A stretch of DNA of 64,000 nucleotides, taken from the NCBI GenBank assembly GCA_033060915.1, contig CM065385.1, positions 15,219,001 through 15,283,000 on the forward strand. The letters are read 5' to 3'. Source of the stretch: Euryodendron excelsum (taxonomy: Eukaryota > Streptophyta > Magnoliopsida > Ericales > Pentaphylacaceae). Shown here piece by piece: positions 12,470 to 25,654 of the stretch. The notes under the pieces are model-generated. The model made no database searches and had not been told where the DNA came from. It was given only the letters and a program-made list of their open reading frames with translations. Each line of letters opens with the position of its first letter. Positions within the stretch are counted from its first letter, which is position 1. The position numbers were made by a program, and so were the translations under genes.

Positions 12470-14176
12470 GCACATATTTGGTACTTTCTCATCATATTTT
12501 ATAATATTTAAGAACATCTCAAAATTTACAAACAACATTAGAATCCAAGAGAATAATTTGTTCTATTTCTATATAGATACCCAAAGTTTTCATATTTTGT
12601 GTGCGTATATTTCGCACATGAATATGCTAATTATACAAATTTAGTAAATTGAACTAGTATGATAATTAATAACAATATTGGATGCTATGATTCTTTCTAA
12701 GTGAACATGGTGAAGAGGAATATAGGCAATTATGAATTAACTTAAAATGATTTCTGGCCACTGCTAGTGATAAAAATCCAGATGAGCCGTCTTGAACATA
12801 TTATTGATTTTTGAGGTGCCTTGAGCACCATTTGAAAGAAAAACAGAAAAGGATAAAAAAGAAAAAAAAAAAAAAAGGGAAAGCATGTCAGTCTTAATCA
12901 TCGAGTCAAGTGCTTAATTGGGAACATATAAGCTTCAAGAAAAGAGTTAAATTTGTGGTTAAAATAAATACATCCATAACTCAGTTTCAAGAAAAGAGTT
13001 AAATTCGTAGTTAAAATAAATACATCCATAACTCTTTCTTTGACACGTGAGAAGGAAGGTTGTTAATATATCGATGTGAATGTAGATTTAACAGTTTCCA
13101 GTTTGGAACATTACAAATCATTTTGACTCTTCCAAGTGAATTTTGTGCATGCATTTTCTTTTCAAACCCGTTTGGTTATTTGGCATCTCTTTTACTTCCA
13201 AATCTATCGTCAGAAATCTTTCAATTATGCATTGAGTATTTTTATTAATTTCTAAAGCTTAACCACTTGCCTCGTTGGCCTAGTGTGATGTCCCATTCAT
13301 CACTCAATCTCGACGGCAGCGAATTATTTATTTCTTTTATTTTTTATCAATTTTTTGACAAGCAACAACAAAGGGAAATGTATTTAGAAACGAAAAATAT
13401 ATGCAATCAAAATGCCTTTTTCTTGGAAGTTATAATGATGTGTCTATTGTGCTCTGCATGGCTGAATATTAGTATTTGAATTAGTTTCTCTTTATTGAAG
13501 TTCCACTTCTTTTCCTAATTGCGATGGCATCAACAGTTTCATCAGTTCCAAGTACATACTGACGAAATTGAGAACTTACAAAGCTGCAAAAAAAAAAAAA
13601 GCATACCAAAACAAAAATTTTAACTTTTATTTTCTAGAACACCCCAAGAAAGCCGATAAGCAAATACATCACAACAGTGCAGACTCTCGAATTGGAATAT
13701 AAATTGAATAGTCCCAATATTTGACGAGTTTGCTAGTGAGGAACTTCATTAGATAAAATATCATAGTCAATTTAGATATAGCCAACCTCTCCAATGTTTA
13801 ATCTATTTGGTGACTAAATGATATCATCAGGAGATTTAAGGGGTTGACTCCTCAATTCGGAATTCTGCGCGCACCCAAATTATTTTAAAGAAGAAAAAGA
13901 AAAAGAAAAAGAAAAAGAAAAAGAAAACAAAAAAGTAAGAAAACAGAAACAAGAGAGAAATCATCAGTCTTAAGCACTACATCAAAACAGAGAGCATCCT
14001 TCCATTTCAAGTTCTTATCGGCACTGGCCTTTTATCACCACATTTTCTTTCCCAAATAAGTCCGATGAACAAAATGCATCATCACGACATGCTGCTGCAA
14101 CTTCATCAACATCACAACAAAATATGTTTACATGATGATTTATCTATTTTCTACACAATCTTGACTGGAATCAGCT
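12470..14176. other. Downstream flank of uL15m, no gene seen
   Basis: AT-rich sequence between a gypsy LTR end (12469) and the uL15m stop codon. It contains an A-rich run near 12860, a 52-bp tandem duplication (12934-13036) and an (AAAAAG)n tract at about 13889-13926. The uL15m 3' UTR should lie just below 14177. ORFs at 13060-13479 show no homology I recognise. Confidence 0.6.
12934..13036. repeat. 52-bp tandem duplication
   Basis: Two adjacent copies of a 52-bp unit beginning TTCAAGAAAAGAGTTAAAT and ending ATACATCCATAACTC, differing at only a few positions. Confidence 0.9.
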
Positions 14177-15013
14177 TCATGAGACAGATGCACTGGACAT
14201 TGCCTCCTTTTCTTCAGGAGTAAAAGGAATTGGTTTGGTTGGTGCAGGCAGGCGCCCAATGCTATCAACTTTATCTCTCTGTTTTGGGGGAGGCCTTGCT
14301 GCTTTAGGTAGCAACCTGCCCTTTTTCTCAAACCATTCAGGCTTAAGCAGTGCCCTGAAACCTAACTTGTTGTAGTACACTCTCCTCACTGACCCACCAG
14401 CAGCTTCAACTGCTTCCTTTGCCCTAACAGTCACCCTGGAAACCTGCAACCGTTTATTATTAGGTCTCTGTTGCATAAGGCAAGTGGGGATTGCATGCTC
14501 TTAGTTAAACAGAAAAGATTATGCAATATATCTGCCCATGTCCACAAGAAGATCAGCATCACAAGTTCTGATATTTGTTTCTCATTTTGTTGAAAGAAAT
14601 TAATAAAGCAGCTCCTTAAAATAACCCAAATTTACAAGCACAGTTCTGTGTTGCGTGAGAAAAGTGAAGAATATTATATCTCTTAATTAAATTGAAGTTG
14701 CTGCAACAAAACTTGATCCCAAAATTCAGAATCTATTCAAGGGAATGAATATAACGCCAAAAGGATAAAAATATATATATTCTGGAGTATGATTTGAATA
14801 ATACTTGGGTCTTATTTGTAAAGAAAAACTATGAGAAAATAACATGCCCTCGTTAAGTCATACACTTGAGCACAAAATCACAGCATAACACCGTCATGTT
14901 AGCTTGCTTAGCAGAAAATTTTCACACCCGTTTATAAGGAAAAATTATTAAACAACCTGATAAAAAAGCTTCTCATATTCAGTGGAAAGTAATTCCATAC
15001 AATGTCAAGCCAG

Positions 15014-15055
<42 letters not shown>

Positions 15056-18000
15056 CAGGACAAGAAACATTTCACACAAAGAAATAGAGAAAATCAGAGG
15101 AATTAAAAAAAATTATTTATGTATAAATTAATGGAGGAAAAAAGAAAGCACATGCAGAAAACTTTTGACCAAAGATTACCTCAAAATGAATAGGCCATTT
15201 TATCTGTTCAGCACCCCGTCCCATTAATCTGACTCCATCTCTTATCTGCTTCCCTATGGCTCCTGCATCCTATTGTGATAGCAATAATGTCACTATCAAC
15301 CAAAGCATAAAAAGTTAGGAGTGAAGTTAGAAAATCAGATAGCGAATATCCTATACCTTCAGAGTTTTCATTGTGATCAACTCTGATGAATCTATCTTCC
15401 CTGCATTTATTAGTTTTGCAATCTTTCCCAATCCGACAGGCTGCCACAATAAAAGAAACTTATCAAGGAATGAATTCAATGAAAAGACAGAAAAACCTCC
15501 TTCAAACACAAAAGCCCAGAACAAAGAAGACTTTCTTGAATGTTTGATATAGAACTTGGAAAATATGACACCAATAGCTCTAATCCCAACATCTAAGTAA
15601 CGATAAAACGTTTTACTATCTTGCATCGGAAGGTATAGGAATGCTTCTATTGAAAAGTGAAAGAATATTCGAACCTGAAAGCATAATTGTCCCCATAATC
15701 GGTGATCAGAGTTTGAATGAATTAACTAAACAAACTAGATAAATCATTAGAGCCACAGCTCAAACACCTCAGCATAGAAGAAGTGGAGAAATGCCATCAC
15801 GTGGTTGATAATATAAACAAGAAGGAATGTGCCAGCAAATTAAAATGTTAGCAACATGGTCATTCCATCAGTTAAACCCCTGCTGGTGAGGACTGGAGAA
15901 TTTTTTTTCTCCTAGGCAGCCACCTCCAGTTGATGAGATGGCGCCAATCGTGATGAGATTTCTATTTACCTCTACAGGTTTATCTGCCTCCACAAGCAAC
16001 ATACAAGGTAGGCCACAAGCAATGGATAAATGATCCACTTAGCCCAACATACAGTCCAAAGTCCGAACGATGGACCCAACTCCAATAACCAGCAACTAGC
16101 AAGACCCAAAATCTAAATGCCAACCAGTTCACCGAGGTCATTCCTTGAAGCTGCATTCGCATTATGGTTGTCCATCTAGTAGATGGGACTATGAAAGCTG
16201 TGAAACTCCATCAGTCCTATCCTTGTACTTCCTCTCCCAAGCAAAGCAGAATAATCAGCAGTAAGTTTGCAGCATAGATTGCTTCTGATATTGGTGGTTG
16301 TTTCCAGAATTAATTGAGAATTTTCACAGTTGCCACATAAAATCACATTCTGCCTAACTTGGGGAGTGTGTAAACTTCTTCATCTACCCTTCTAGTCACA
16401 TATAAATAAACCACTTCAGAGCATGGGAGAAAAGCAACTATTCTGAATGGTAGATGTGGACTAAGAATACAATTTCCATGCTCAACATAACCACCATTTT
16501 TTCAAAGACCTGTCATCTTATTCTCTCTATCATGCTTAAGTTACAGAACTCTTACTTGCTTAGAAAGAGTACTTATGAAACAAGAAGGTGAAAGAATCAA
16601 ACATAAACTATGCTAATGATACTACCAAATTTTAATTTAGCCAACGAAGCCTGCTAACTGCAGACAGAACAAAAACTAATATCCCCAACTTAGCCAGCCA
16701 CTTCATCCCTAGTGGTCCACCTTCTGACAAAACATAAGAGGATGCCGCTACCAAATCTTTCATTTTCCTACCAAAGCTTTGAAATTTTTGATCTGGTTCA
16801 CTGTTACACAGTCGATGTCAGGAACTGAACCTAATCAATGAGTCTCTCTACTTTTACAACATAGCATAATAACAAAATTATTTCTCTATTCAATGAAATC
16901 TAATTCAAAACCAAATATAAAAAAAAAAAAAAAAAAAAAAAAAGAGCTGCTGAAGAACCAAACATAAACTTGGCTAATGCAACAGAATAGGAGGATGAGC
17001 AGTGAGTGTACATGCATGAGATCACCTCAAAGGAAAGTCAAATAAGGAACGATCCTCAATTTTCAGCAAACTAGTATAGTCATAGACTCATAGCATAACC
17101 ATGAAATACATATGAAGGTCAACCTGATATTACAAGTCAGTAGTTTTCTATACAGATTGTTTTTTGGTTAATCATTTCATGAATAGTTTTCAGTTTTATG
17201 CCCTTCGGTATATGACTGAAGCAGCCACCAAGCCCCTTTCCTCTTCCTGGTACTCTCTAGAAGAAGAAGAAGAAGATGATGATGAGGATAACAATAACGA
17301 TGACCTTCAGATAATTCACGAGATATGGCCTTTTATTACTGGGGCAAAGGGTTCCATAATCTTTCTTGTAAGCCGTAAGCATGTGAAGATCTAAACATTA
17401 AAAAATGTACTTCCAGAAATTACAAGCAGTTATACATCGGATGAAAACATAACTACTGCAAGTGGTCCAATACTAATAGTCAGACTAGTTATGAAATAAT
17501 AGAATTTAAATAAAAAGAGAGACACTACTCAGCCATAATAACCCATAAGCATTAGAAAGAATGTTCATCGTAAAGTTAAATTTTTAAATCAGCACTTTTA
17601 CCTCTCACCATTTCATTGTCCCTAGATATTAAGGTTAATCCATCAGCCAAAACAATTAGCATTTTTTAACATTATGCTTCTGAATTTGTCTCCAAACATA
17701 CAGGTTCCATGTCTGCCCTTCAACTCTCCTGCTATTTTAATCACATGGTTAACAAGTATGCTATCTAGACTCTTCTAAATCTGTGAAATACCTGTATCAA
17801 ACATTCGATCCTTGAATAAGCGTATGAGATATGTGTCTGATATGACTAGTTGGATATGCAAGAGTAATTGAGTATACTATAGAACTAAGCATAAGACTTC
17901 CATTTTATTCATAAAATGCTATTGCTTAGCCTTAAACTCCATTTTACCTTAAAAAAGCAAAAGAAGTATCTAAAAAAATATGAAATCTAACAGAGTCTGA

Positions 18001-21000
18001 TTGTTGTTGACATGAGAATTAAATGAATCCGACTCTTGGACATGAACCTGCACCTGAAACCCATATCCGAGTCTAGGTAACATAGGTTAACAGTGTAAAA
18101 TGCCTCCATGTCTACATTATAATTGAGATTGAGATGGAAAGGGTAGAAAGAGAGCCTGGAAAATTAAATCTCTTCTTTCAATAGAACTTGACAATGACAA
18201 CTAGATCTTCAGACAAATAGGCAAGGATTTGATGCAATGTCCTCTAAAGACTTGCTTTATATATGATTTCAATAGCTTCCTATGCAAATGAGATAGCTAC
18301 GTTGTAGATCCAAGTCACACTTCATTCTTCCCATCCACATCACTCCACATTACAGCTTCTGTATCAAGGTTGAAGCTGACTTCCCAATATTCACATTCAA
18401 GTATTCTTTTCAAGTATTCAAAATCCTTGCTAATTTGAATTTCTTATGTACCATCCATCAGGCTATAACAGCACATTTTAATATATGGCCGCACTTAAGC
18501 ATCATTAATACATAATTTGCCAAGTCATATTTGATAAAATAAGAGAGCTGCAGATTCAGTTGGTGCCGCCGAAATGATTCACCAAATATGTCAGCAAGGA
18601 AACTAGAACTTTCGAATCAAAATGTGTTTCTTATGTATTGGTGAAAGAGTGATATTATCCAGAGAAAGGTTAAGGTTAGACGAGGAAGACAAAAATTAAC
18701 ATGGGTTGACATGGATGCATGTAGTTTAGTGACGTTCCAGCCCTTGATAGAACAGAATGGTGAAAATTGTGATGCAAAGGGAATGACAGGAAAATGTGTA
18801 CAATATCACAAGAGAAGGGGAAATTCGGATTCCAAGAAAGATATTTCAAAGAAAAAAACTATTTGGAAAGATGAAAAGTTCACAGATTGGTAAGGGGATT
18901 AACCATTTAAAGTTCAAATTATGTTTTTGTATTTTACCTTAATTTTTGTCAATGACAGCTTCGTAATTTTTTCTTTTAGACTGTAGAGTAGGCTACCAGA
19001 ATAGGCTTTAGTACGTAGGTTGATTTCTTAAATTAGGGGGTCAGATTTAATAGGATTTAAAGGATCATATATTGCCCATGTCATAGTGTCATGCTTTGCC
19101 ATTATGTGGCCAACAAATTTGCTTTGGTCACCAAGTTCTCTTGGACTCCAAGTTTGTCTCCCTTATATATCTAATGTATTTGCTTCTTTTAAGCAATGAA
19201 TGAAGTTGTAAAGCCCATTTCCTTTGATGTCTGATGCATCATTCCTTGGTATAACCATGTAATGGCCTAACACCCAAGGCACGAGTGCCAAAATCCTCTC
19301 CTCTTCCTCTTCTTCTATATTTCTCATTTTCTCTAAGAATTTTGTCTGCAATAAAAAATTAAGACAGAAAATTGTAGTAACGTGTTCAATTTTACTAATT
19401 TCAAGAATGGGGAATATATTCTCTGATATAATTTTCTGATGAAAGAAATAATCCTCTTATCCTTCTTTTCAAAGCATTAACTCGAGAGCTTGAAGCTTGT
19501 TCCCAAATCAAATGGCAGATCCTTCTACAATGTGAGGAAAGAAGATGACAATAGTACTTGAATTAGAAAATTCTTCAGAAGTCCTAGTCCACCAGAGTTC
19601 TCTCTTTAGTGCATGGAATAGTCTCCTCTTCTCTTTGAAGGGTGACACCTATTTATAGCTGTGAGCATGTGGCTGTGGGTGGAAAGGATTATAGTCATAA
19701 TCATCTCTTATAATTATCTCTATTTGTTTTCAACAGCTAATAGTCTTCGAAGGGTGACACCTCTTTATAGCTGTGAGCAAGTGGCTGTGGGTGGAAAGGA
19801 TTATACTCATAATCATCTCTTATAATTATCTCTATTTGTTTTCTCCATTTATTTATTTTTTAAGAGATAATAAATAGTAAAGATGTTTGTGGGCTCGTGT
19901 CCAAACTTGATTGGAGGGAATATGTCATCTTCCTTGCAGGTCCCATACAACACGTGGCTTAAATTTGATTGCCCAAAGCTTGTCAACTTAAAATTGAATC
20001 AATTTGACACTTCTTCTTCCTTTTTTTTTTTTTTTGATTCGCACATTAATGTAATCTTGATAGATCCCATAAGATAGGTGCATGGTTTAATTTTCCAGAA
20101 TTTGAATTTATTTACGGCTTCATATGAAATGTGACAATTTATTATTGGCTAAAATTTGTGTCTAAAATAGGAACCACCACTAAAGCTCAAAACAATCAGC
20201 CCTTAAATATAATATAATTCCTAAAGATTCTGCATCGAAAGGACTTAGGAAGGTGATTGTAAATAGTTGGGACAAGACTTTTCCCAGTTGTAGTTAAGAA
20301 TCAAAATTTGTTTCGATAGGTCGCTTCTGTTGGTTCGGAAACAGAAATATTTTGGAAACATTTCAAAAGTAACAATTATTAATATAGTAAAATTCAAACT
20401 TTTGTATTTTTCTCAATAAAAATTGTACAATATTTATAAGCAGTTCTAAATTCATGTTGATACAACTTCTTGTTTTGGTATATAGTATAGTGTTTTGGTG
20501 CATTTTTATATGTTTCAAAGTGTTTTGATGGAAACAATAGAGTTTCGTTATTCCATTGATGTTTCGTTTCGGTCTCTTTGGAAACAGAAACGTTTTGGCC
20601 GTTTTGATGGAAACAAATAGAAATTTTGTTCCTTGGTTGTAGTTGACTAACTAGATTTTAGGTTGACAAAAGCCAGAGAGGTTCACATCCTGGTGAGTGT
20701 CTATTTACTATGACGCTAATGCAAGTCATGTATTCTACCCAAAATTAAACACCATCATAGAGGATAGGATAAAAAGCTTGGATAGATAATTATTTTGCAA
20801 GATTTAATTGAAAATGAAGGCACAAGTTAATCATGTACAGTTCCTATATAAACAGGAAGCCACACCTCTGCTAAATTTAAAGAGATGAAGTAGGATGACA
20901 GTTGTGAGAATGACCAAATGCCAGGCAACATTAGAGAAAGTCAATTCAAGTAAAAAATCGAAGGAACTATTTCTAGTTGAATGTAAAGCAAAAATCAAAA

Positions 21001-24000
21001 GAGCTATAGGCCAAAAGACAAATAGAAAACACCAGTTTTCTATCAGATAGGCAATGCAAGAAGGAAGGTGCACTTGCAAAGCCACTCTCAGAAGATATAA
21101 ACCACAAGGGAGCTTAAAAACCTGACCTAGAGTACACATCATAATCTCTCAATGTCAAGGAGCATGGCAGCGAAGACTTTTGAAATCCAAAGTATCTCAA
21201 GCTTGCAGCTTATCAACTCTTACTAATAGAAAAGGAAAAATAAGGCATTGAGAATTTCTCAGAGGAGAATTTGAATCTCATAAATGAATGCTTCATTAAT
21301 GCAAAGATTGAGATGTACTAGAATATTCCCCAAAACATAATAGCAAATGTTAGGGGACTTCATCTCATAAGCTTGTTACAGACAATAAACATAACTGGGA
21401 CAACAAAAACATACACCGGCTAAACTTTTAAATGTGGTACTTCCATTTTTAATTCAAACAGGAAATAGTGTTGGCTAACTTTTCCTCCTTTTATATTCTG
21501 CTATTCTCTTTTGTATTGAAGAGGAATCCCTTAAGCAACTAATGCTTTATTTGATACAAGGATAGACAGTTGGAAGGAAAGGGTAGTAAGAAGGAAGAAA
21601 AGGAAGGTAAGAGGCTTTTGTTTGCTTAAGTAGGAAGAAAGAGGACGTAAAGAAAGGATGTTGATTGCTTTTATTATTCTTCTCTTACATATTTAAGAAA
21701 GAGTGTTCTCAAAGTGTAAAACCATGAAGAAAGGGAAGACTTCCTTCTTTTTGCCTAAAAAAGGATTACTGTGACCCACGAAAGTAAACCCTAGCAAATG
21801 GCATCCTCTATTGGTAATGCTTCATCCAAACTCAATTTCAGCACCGATCTGAAAATTAGTTTTACTTTTCGGTAAGTAAAGTACCATCACCAGGGCAACA
21901 AGGGGGTGCCACCCGTAAAACTAAAGCACAGAGCACCAAAGAAAATTCTACTATACAAAAACTTATCCCCCAAAAGTCTCATGAAATCCAAAAATTAATC
22001 AAGAGATGAGGTAACATCCACCGATATCCAACCATACAAAAATCTATTTTTTAGGCTAAAAAGAGGTTGTTCCACCCCCATTCGTCCAGTTGTACTCACC
22101 CCAAATGATCCACATCAATAATAACAGTTGCCAGAAGGCTTGCCTTCTTCCTTCTCTTTCCCATTCTCCCCATCTTCCAACAAATCAATGAGTCCACTGC
22201 GCTCCTCTAGAAAACCCAATAAACCCCGAACATGCCTAAGATCATTACCCAAAAAATTTTATGTTATGCTTAAGCCTAACATTCCTGGCAGAGAATTATC
22301 ACATTGTATTTTGCATTATTTGTATTAAATCTTGTCAACTTTTATCAAATATAGTAGATTGATATTAAACTAACAAAATAACATAAAATTACCATTAAAA
22401 ATCTAAAAAAGTTTAGGTCAAAACTAGGTTACAATAGATTTCTTCTCCTTCAACTTATTTGGGTCTTCCACTAGGAGCTCTCTTTAATTGTAAGATCATT
22501 ATCTAGTGGGAATGCAGGCATTTGTACAAGGCACAGTTGATGAGATTACAAGAACAATTTATAGGACTTTAGAAAGAAAAGGATATAAACAAAAAGAAAA
22601 TGAATTACCACCTTTGCTTCTAGTGATTTCTCCTCTACTAAGAAGCACAAACTCTTCTAAAAGAGTGTTGTGTTCATGTTGGACACCTACACTACACGTG
22701 TCGGAATCTCTTCCAAAAGTGTCCTACTCTTTTAAAAAAAAAATTAGAATTGGACGCTTCAGATACTTGGACACGTGCCCATCACGTAGACACATATGAA
22801 AAATATTGCAAGTTTGAAGAAAATAACTTGGAATCCACTGATAAACCAAAAATAATGTGGATTTAAACCCCAACTAAATTTGTAAACTTATTTCCACCTA
22901 GCTTTATCTTAAATGATGTTTAAATTACAAATTAATTGGTGTTTTCATGTTGAATTAGAGTTATTTTTAATATTTTCGGTGGTGTGTAAATGTTATTCAC
23001 ATATATAGGAAATAAAATATATAAAATATATTTTTCTTCCTGTACCCTGCCGTGTCCATATCCTCAAATTTTGAAAACCGTTGTGTCCTGTGTCCATACT
23101 CATGTCCATATCTGTACTTGTTCTATGTCTATGCTTCTTAAGTCCTCTCTTTACATCTTATAAGCACCTTACGAGAATAGTCAGTCCTATTACACAGTAC
23201 AACAAAGTTCAAATTGCTCAATTGCTTTCCAGTTTAGCATTTCTCAAACACTCTTGTTCATCAAGGTCATTCTGGCTAAATGACTTTAGCATTGAGCTTA
23301 GATGCTTGAATTCAAATATTTATCTTCAACTCATTCTTCATAGCATTTCTTGTTCACATATTTGAATGGTTTTATGAAAAGCAAGGACCATTCCTACATT
23401 TCAGTTGCCACATTGCATTCATGAAGCATTTCACTGTCTTTTTATATATCAATTCAATACTTCCATCTGGGTTCAGATTAACTCAAAACTGCTCATTTCC
23501 ACATTGTATTAATGGAAAAAAAAAATCATATATCCATATATATATATATATATATATATAAATCTATGTGAACAGGGAAAAGAGAGACAAAGTATTCAAC
23601 AGATGTGAACACAAACAGAAATGGCTGATCCCATATACCTGAAAGGTGAGGCTAAAGGGGTTCGTGAAACCCCTCTTCGGCAGCCGGCGCCTGAGTGGAG
23701 TCTGGCCGCCTTCGAACCCAAACTTATAAGTCCCTCTTGCCTTCTGCCCCTTGTGACCTCTTCCAGCCGTCTTCCCCTTCCCAGACCCAATCCCACGACC
23801 CTTCCTCGTCTTCTGCTTCCTCGCCCCCTTATTGTCTCTCAGATCATTCAAACTCAGAAGGCTATAAGCCCTCATACCCTGAGCCTGAGGAGGCACAAAT
23901 ACCCGGTCGAAAATACGGGTAGCAATAGAGTATTGCACGAACTGTAAGGGCAATGTTGCTGATGACACTGGCGAGACAATCGAGCTGGCTTTGTTGTGGA

Positions 24001-24058
24001 CTGAAGAACCATTGTGGATCGAAGTTGCTATCAATAAAGATAGTCTCCTCCTCAACAT
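14177..24058 (-). CDS. uL15m: Mitochondrial large-subunit ribosomal protein uL15 (L15), 4 exons
   Basis: The product is the nuclear-encoded uL15 protein of the mitochondrial 50S subunit. Exons on the minus strand are 24058-23639 (140 codons), 15440-15357 (28), 15269-15180 (30) and 14443-14177 (88 plus TGA). All junctions are GT-AG in phase 0, giving 286 aa. Residues 1-65 form a basic, Ser-rich mitochondrial presequence. Residues 75-135 carry the L15 signature: the Gly/Lys-rich [20 protein letters not shown] run, then [17 protein letters not shown]. Exons 2-4 continue with [31 protein letters not shown] and [19 protein letters not shown]. The sequence and length resemble the Arabidopsis mitochondrial L15 (recalled, not searched). 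The start is the ATG at 24058; an in-frame TTG two codons earlier is not used. The reading frame is intact. Oddity: intron 1 is 8,198 bp, while introns 2 and 3 are 87 and 736 bp. Confidence 0.93.
15015..15053. repeat. (GA)n microsatellite in intron 3 of uL15m
   Basis: An almost perfect GA dinucleotide run of about 38 bp in the 736-bp third intron of the uL15m gene. Confidence 0.95.
19637..19842. repeat. 112-bp tandem duplication carrying a TATA-like box on the minus strand
   Basis: Unit 1 starts at 19637 and unit 2 at 19749. Both begin GAAGGGTGACACC and end in a TCTCTATTTGTTTTC block. On the minus strand they read GCTATAAATAGGTGTC and GCTATAAAGAGGTGTC, so a TATA-like motif is duplicated. No gene model can be joined to it. 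It could be a remnant of a retrotransposon LTR promoter or of a captured gene promoter. Confidence 0.8.
20296..20636. mobile_element. Small non-autonomous DNA transposon (MITE) with 8-bp target duplication
   Basis: A 341-bp element flanked by exact TTGTAGTT copies (20288-20295 and 20637-20644). Its ends are imperfect inverted repeats: left AAGAATCAAAATTTG, right (reverse complement) AAGGAACAAAATTTC after two extra bases. The interior repeats a GGAAACAGAAA / TTTTGATGGAAACAA theme. The 8-bp duplication suggests the hAT superfamily. It has no coding capacity. Confidence 0.72.
22638..23141. mobile_element. GACAC-rich hAT-type MITE, copy 1 (uL15m intron 1)
   Basis: Starts CTAAGAAGCACAAAC and ends TCTATGCTTCTTAA. 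The flanks are CTCCTCTA on the left (22630-22637) and GTCCTCTC on the right (23142-23149), 6 of 8 identical. The right end carries repeated GTGTCC/TGTCCATA motifs. At 504 bp it is almost the same length as copy 5. It is non-coding. Confidence 0.75.
23538..23560. repeat. (TA)n microsatellite
   Basis: An uninterrupted TA run within uL15m intron 1, just below the exon 1 donor. Confidence 0.9.
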
Positions 24059-25654
24059 TTTCAAGTGTGCGTATTGATATGCACACGTATATATATTTGA
24101 ACAGCGACTTTTGAAGTTTCAGAGGTTTTGGGTCTTCTCCAATTTTTGGAAACTAGGGCTTTGAGAATGGTTTAACTGGTATTTTTTTTTGTTTTTTTTT
24201 TCCTGCGTCTGGACCTGGAGTGCGTATACTGTGACTACGGCATCGACAACGGAACAGATGGGATTTTATCCGGTACGTTCATGCCTTGCATCAATTGGTT
24301 AGAATGATTCAAAGGGTTCATTACAAAGACACTGCCTAACTATGACTTACAGTATTACTAAACTACTTAAACTTTATAATATGGCATATTGATCTTTTAA
24401 ATTATCAATTTGTTACAATAAGCATTTATTAGTAATATGTTCGCATTTTGTTAAGAGAGAAGGAAACTTTATTATACATTTTGTACATATTTACAAAAAT
24501 ATGAAAATTTTTATATCTAATTGATGTTTTTTTTTTTTTGTAAAAGTTATTTAATGACTGAAATACATATTAGATTACTCATATATTTACATATTATTTC
24601 AAAAGAGATTCAACTATTAGAGAATTATTATATTAAAAAGAGTCAATTGAGCTATAAAATAATATTTTTGTGAACTTTTGCACGTCATATGACAGTTTTT
24701 TATCTATTTTTCTAAAGAATTACTAGTATAATATGATTATTGATACAAATTGATAGTTCAAGAAATCAATATGTTACGTTTTAGAATTTATGGAGTTTTA
24801 GTAATACTAAATCGTAGTTCATGTAGTATTTTTGTAATTAACTCCTTAATAAATTTCTCAATTAGAGTTTTTTTTTTAAAATAGAGTTGTTTTTAAACTT
24901 ATTTTCCAAAAACAAGTTATTTGAAACTTATTTACTAAATCTAAGTTAGTCTAGAAGTTGTTTTTTAAAAAAAATACAACTTCTACATGATGTTTTAACT
25001 ATTAAATGTTTTTTATGATATACTTTGAATATTAGAAGTTGTATTTTTAAAATATAATTTCAGATCTAAAGTTGTGTTGTGAAGATAACTTTTATATCAA
25101 CTTAAGTAAATTTCACACAATCTAATTTTGGAAAATAAGTTCTAAAACTGGGCAAAAAAACTCCACCTGCCACCTTAGGTTACCCCACTCCTTGACCAAA
25201 AAGACAAAAAAAAGTTCGGTCACTGATAATAATAATCTAATAGCTACACACACTCTCTCTTTGATGATTATTTGTTGCCGATTCATAACGATGGTACTTA
25301 CCGAAAGATACAGATAAACTTTATAGTATTACTATGATCGAAACGTATAAGATTGACTGGTAGTATGTTATATAAGAATAATAAAATTTATGCTATACAT
25401 TAACCCATAGAAATTAAATAATGTTATAGATAATAACCATTCCTCTATTATGGTTTTAACGATCAACATGATAAAATTTTAAACACAATTTATTTACACT
25501 TTTTGGGGCCAATAACATATGAAAGCTGTCAACTAATTTCAATTATTCTAACAATCTTTAAAAGTTTCAATTTTTTATATTGTTTTCTGAATTTCTTTTC
25601 TCTCCAATTAAACTTTCAATGATTTTATAATGACTATCTCCCAAATTTAAAGTT
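24059..25654. other. Upstream region of uL15m, with a possible MITE
   Basis: The sequence above the uL15m start codon should hold its promoter and 5' UTR; no clear TATA box is placed. At about 24866-25166 there is an imperfect inverted-repeat element whose arms contain ACTTATTTTCCAAAA near 24897 and its complement TTTTGGAAAATAAGTTCT near 25125. It could be a MITE, but no target duplication was resolved. The rest is AT-rich with no gene seen. Confidence 0.5.

Larger units (their letters stand above)
15441..23638 (-). other. 8.2-kb first intron of uL15m
   Basis: The donor is CAG|GTATAT at 23638 and the acceptor TGTGGCAG at 15441. The intron contains a 504-bp hAT-type MITE (22638-23141), a 341-bp MITE (20296-20636), a 112-bp tandem duplication (19637-19842), a 24-bp A run near 16919, a (TA)n tract near 23538-23560 and a polypyrimidine-rich stretch near 21480-21760. 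Short ORFs in it (for example 17164-17394, 18711-18893 and 20831-21142) show no recognisable domain. The stretches 15660-19000 and 20640-22600 hold nothing I can identify. Confidence 0.85.

Noticed and set aside
14140..14331. Minus ORF 14140-14331 overlapping the last uL15m exon
   Set aside because: Different frame from the conserved L15 C-terminus; a shadow ORF.
17164..17394. 76-aa ORF with an [14 protein letters not shown] run
   Set aside because: The acidic run comes from a GAAGAAGAAGATGATGAT microsatellite in an intron; no conserved sequence around it.
23621..23947. Plus-strand ORF of 108 aa opposite the first exon of uL15m
   Set aside because: It is the antisense shadow of a clearly conserved L15 exon.
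24059..24064. Upstream TTG start for uL15m giving two extra residues
   Set aside because: A TTG start is not used for such genes in plants; the ATG two codons later fits.
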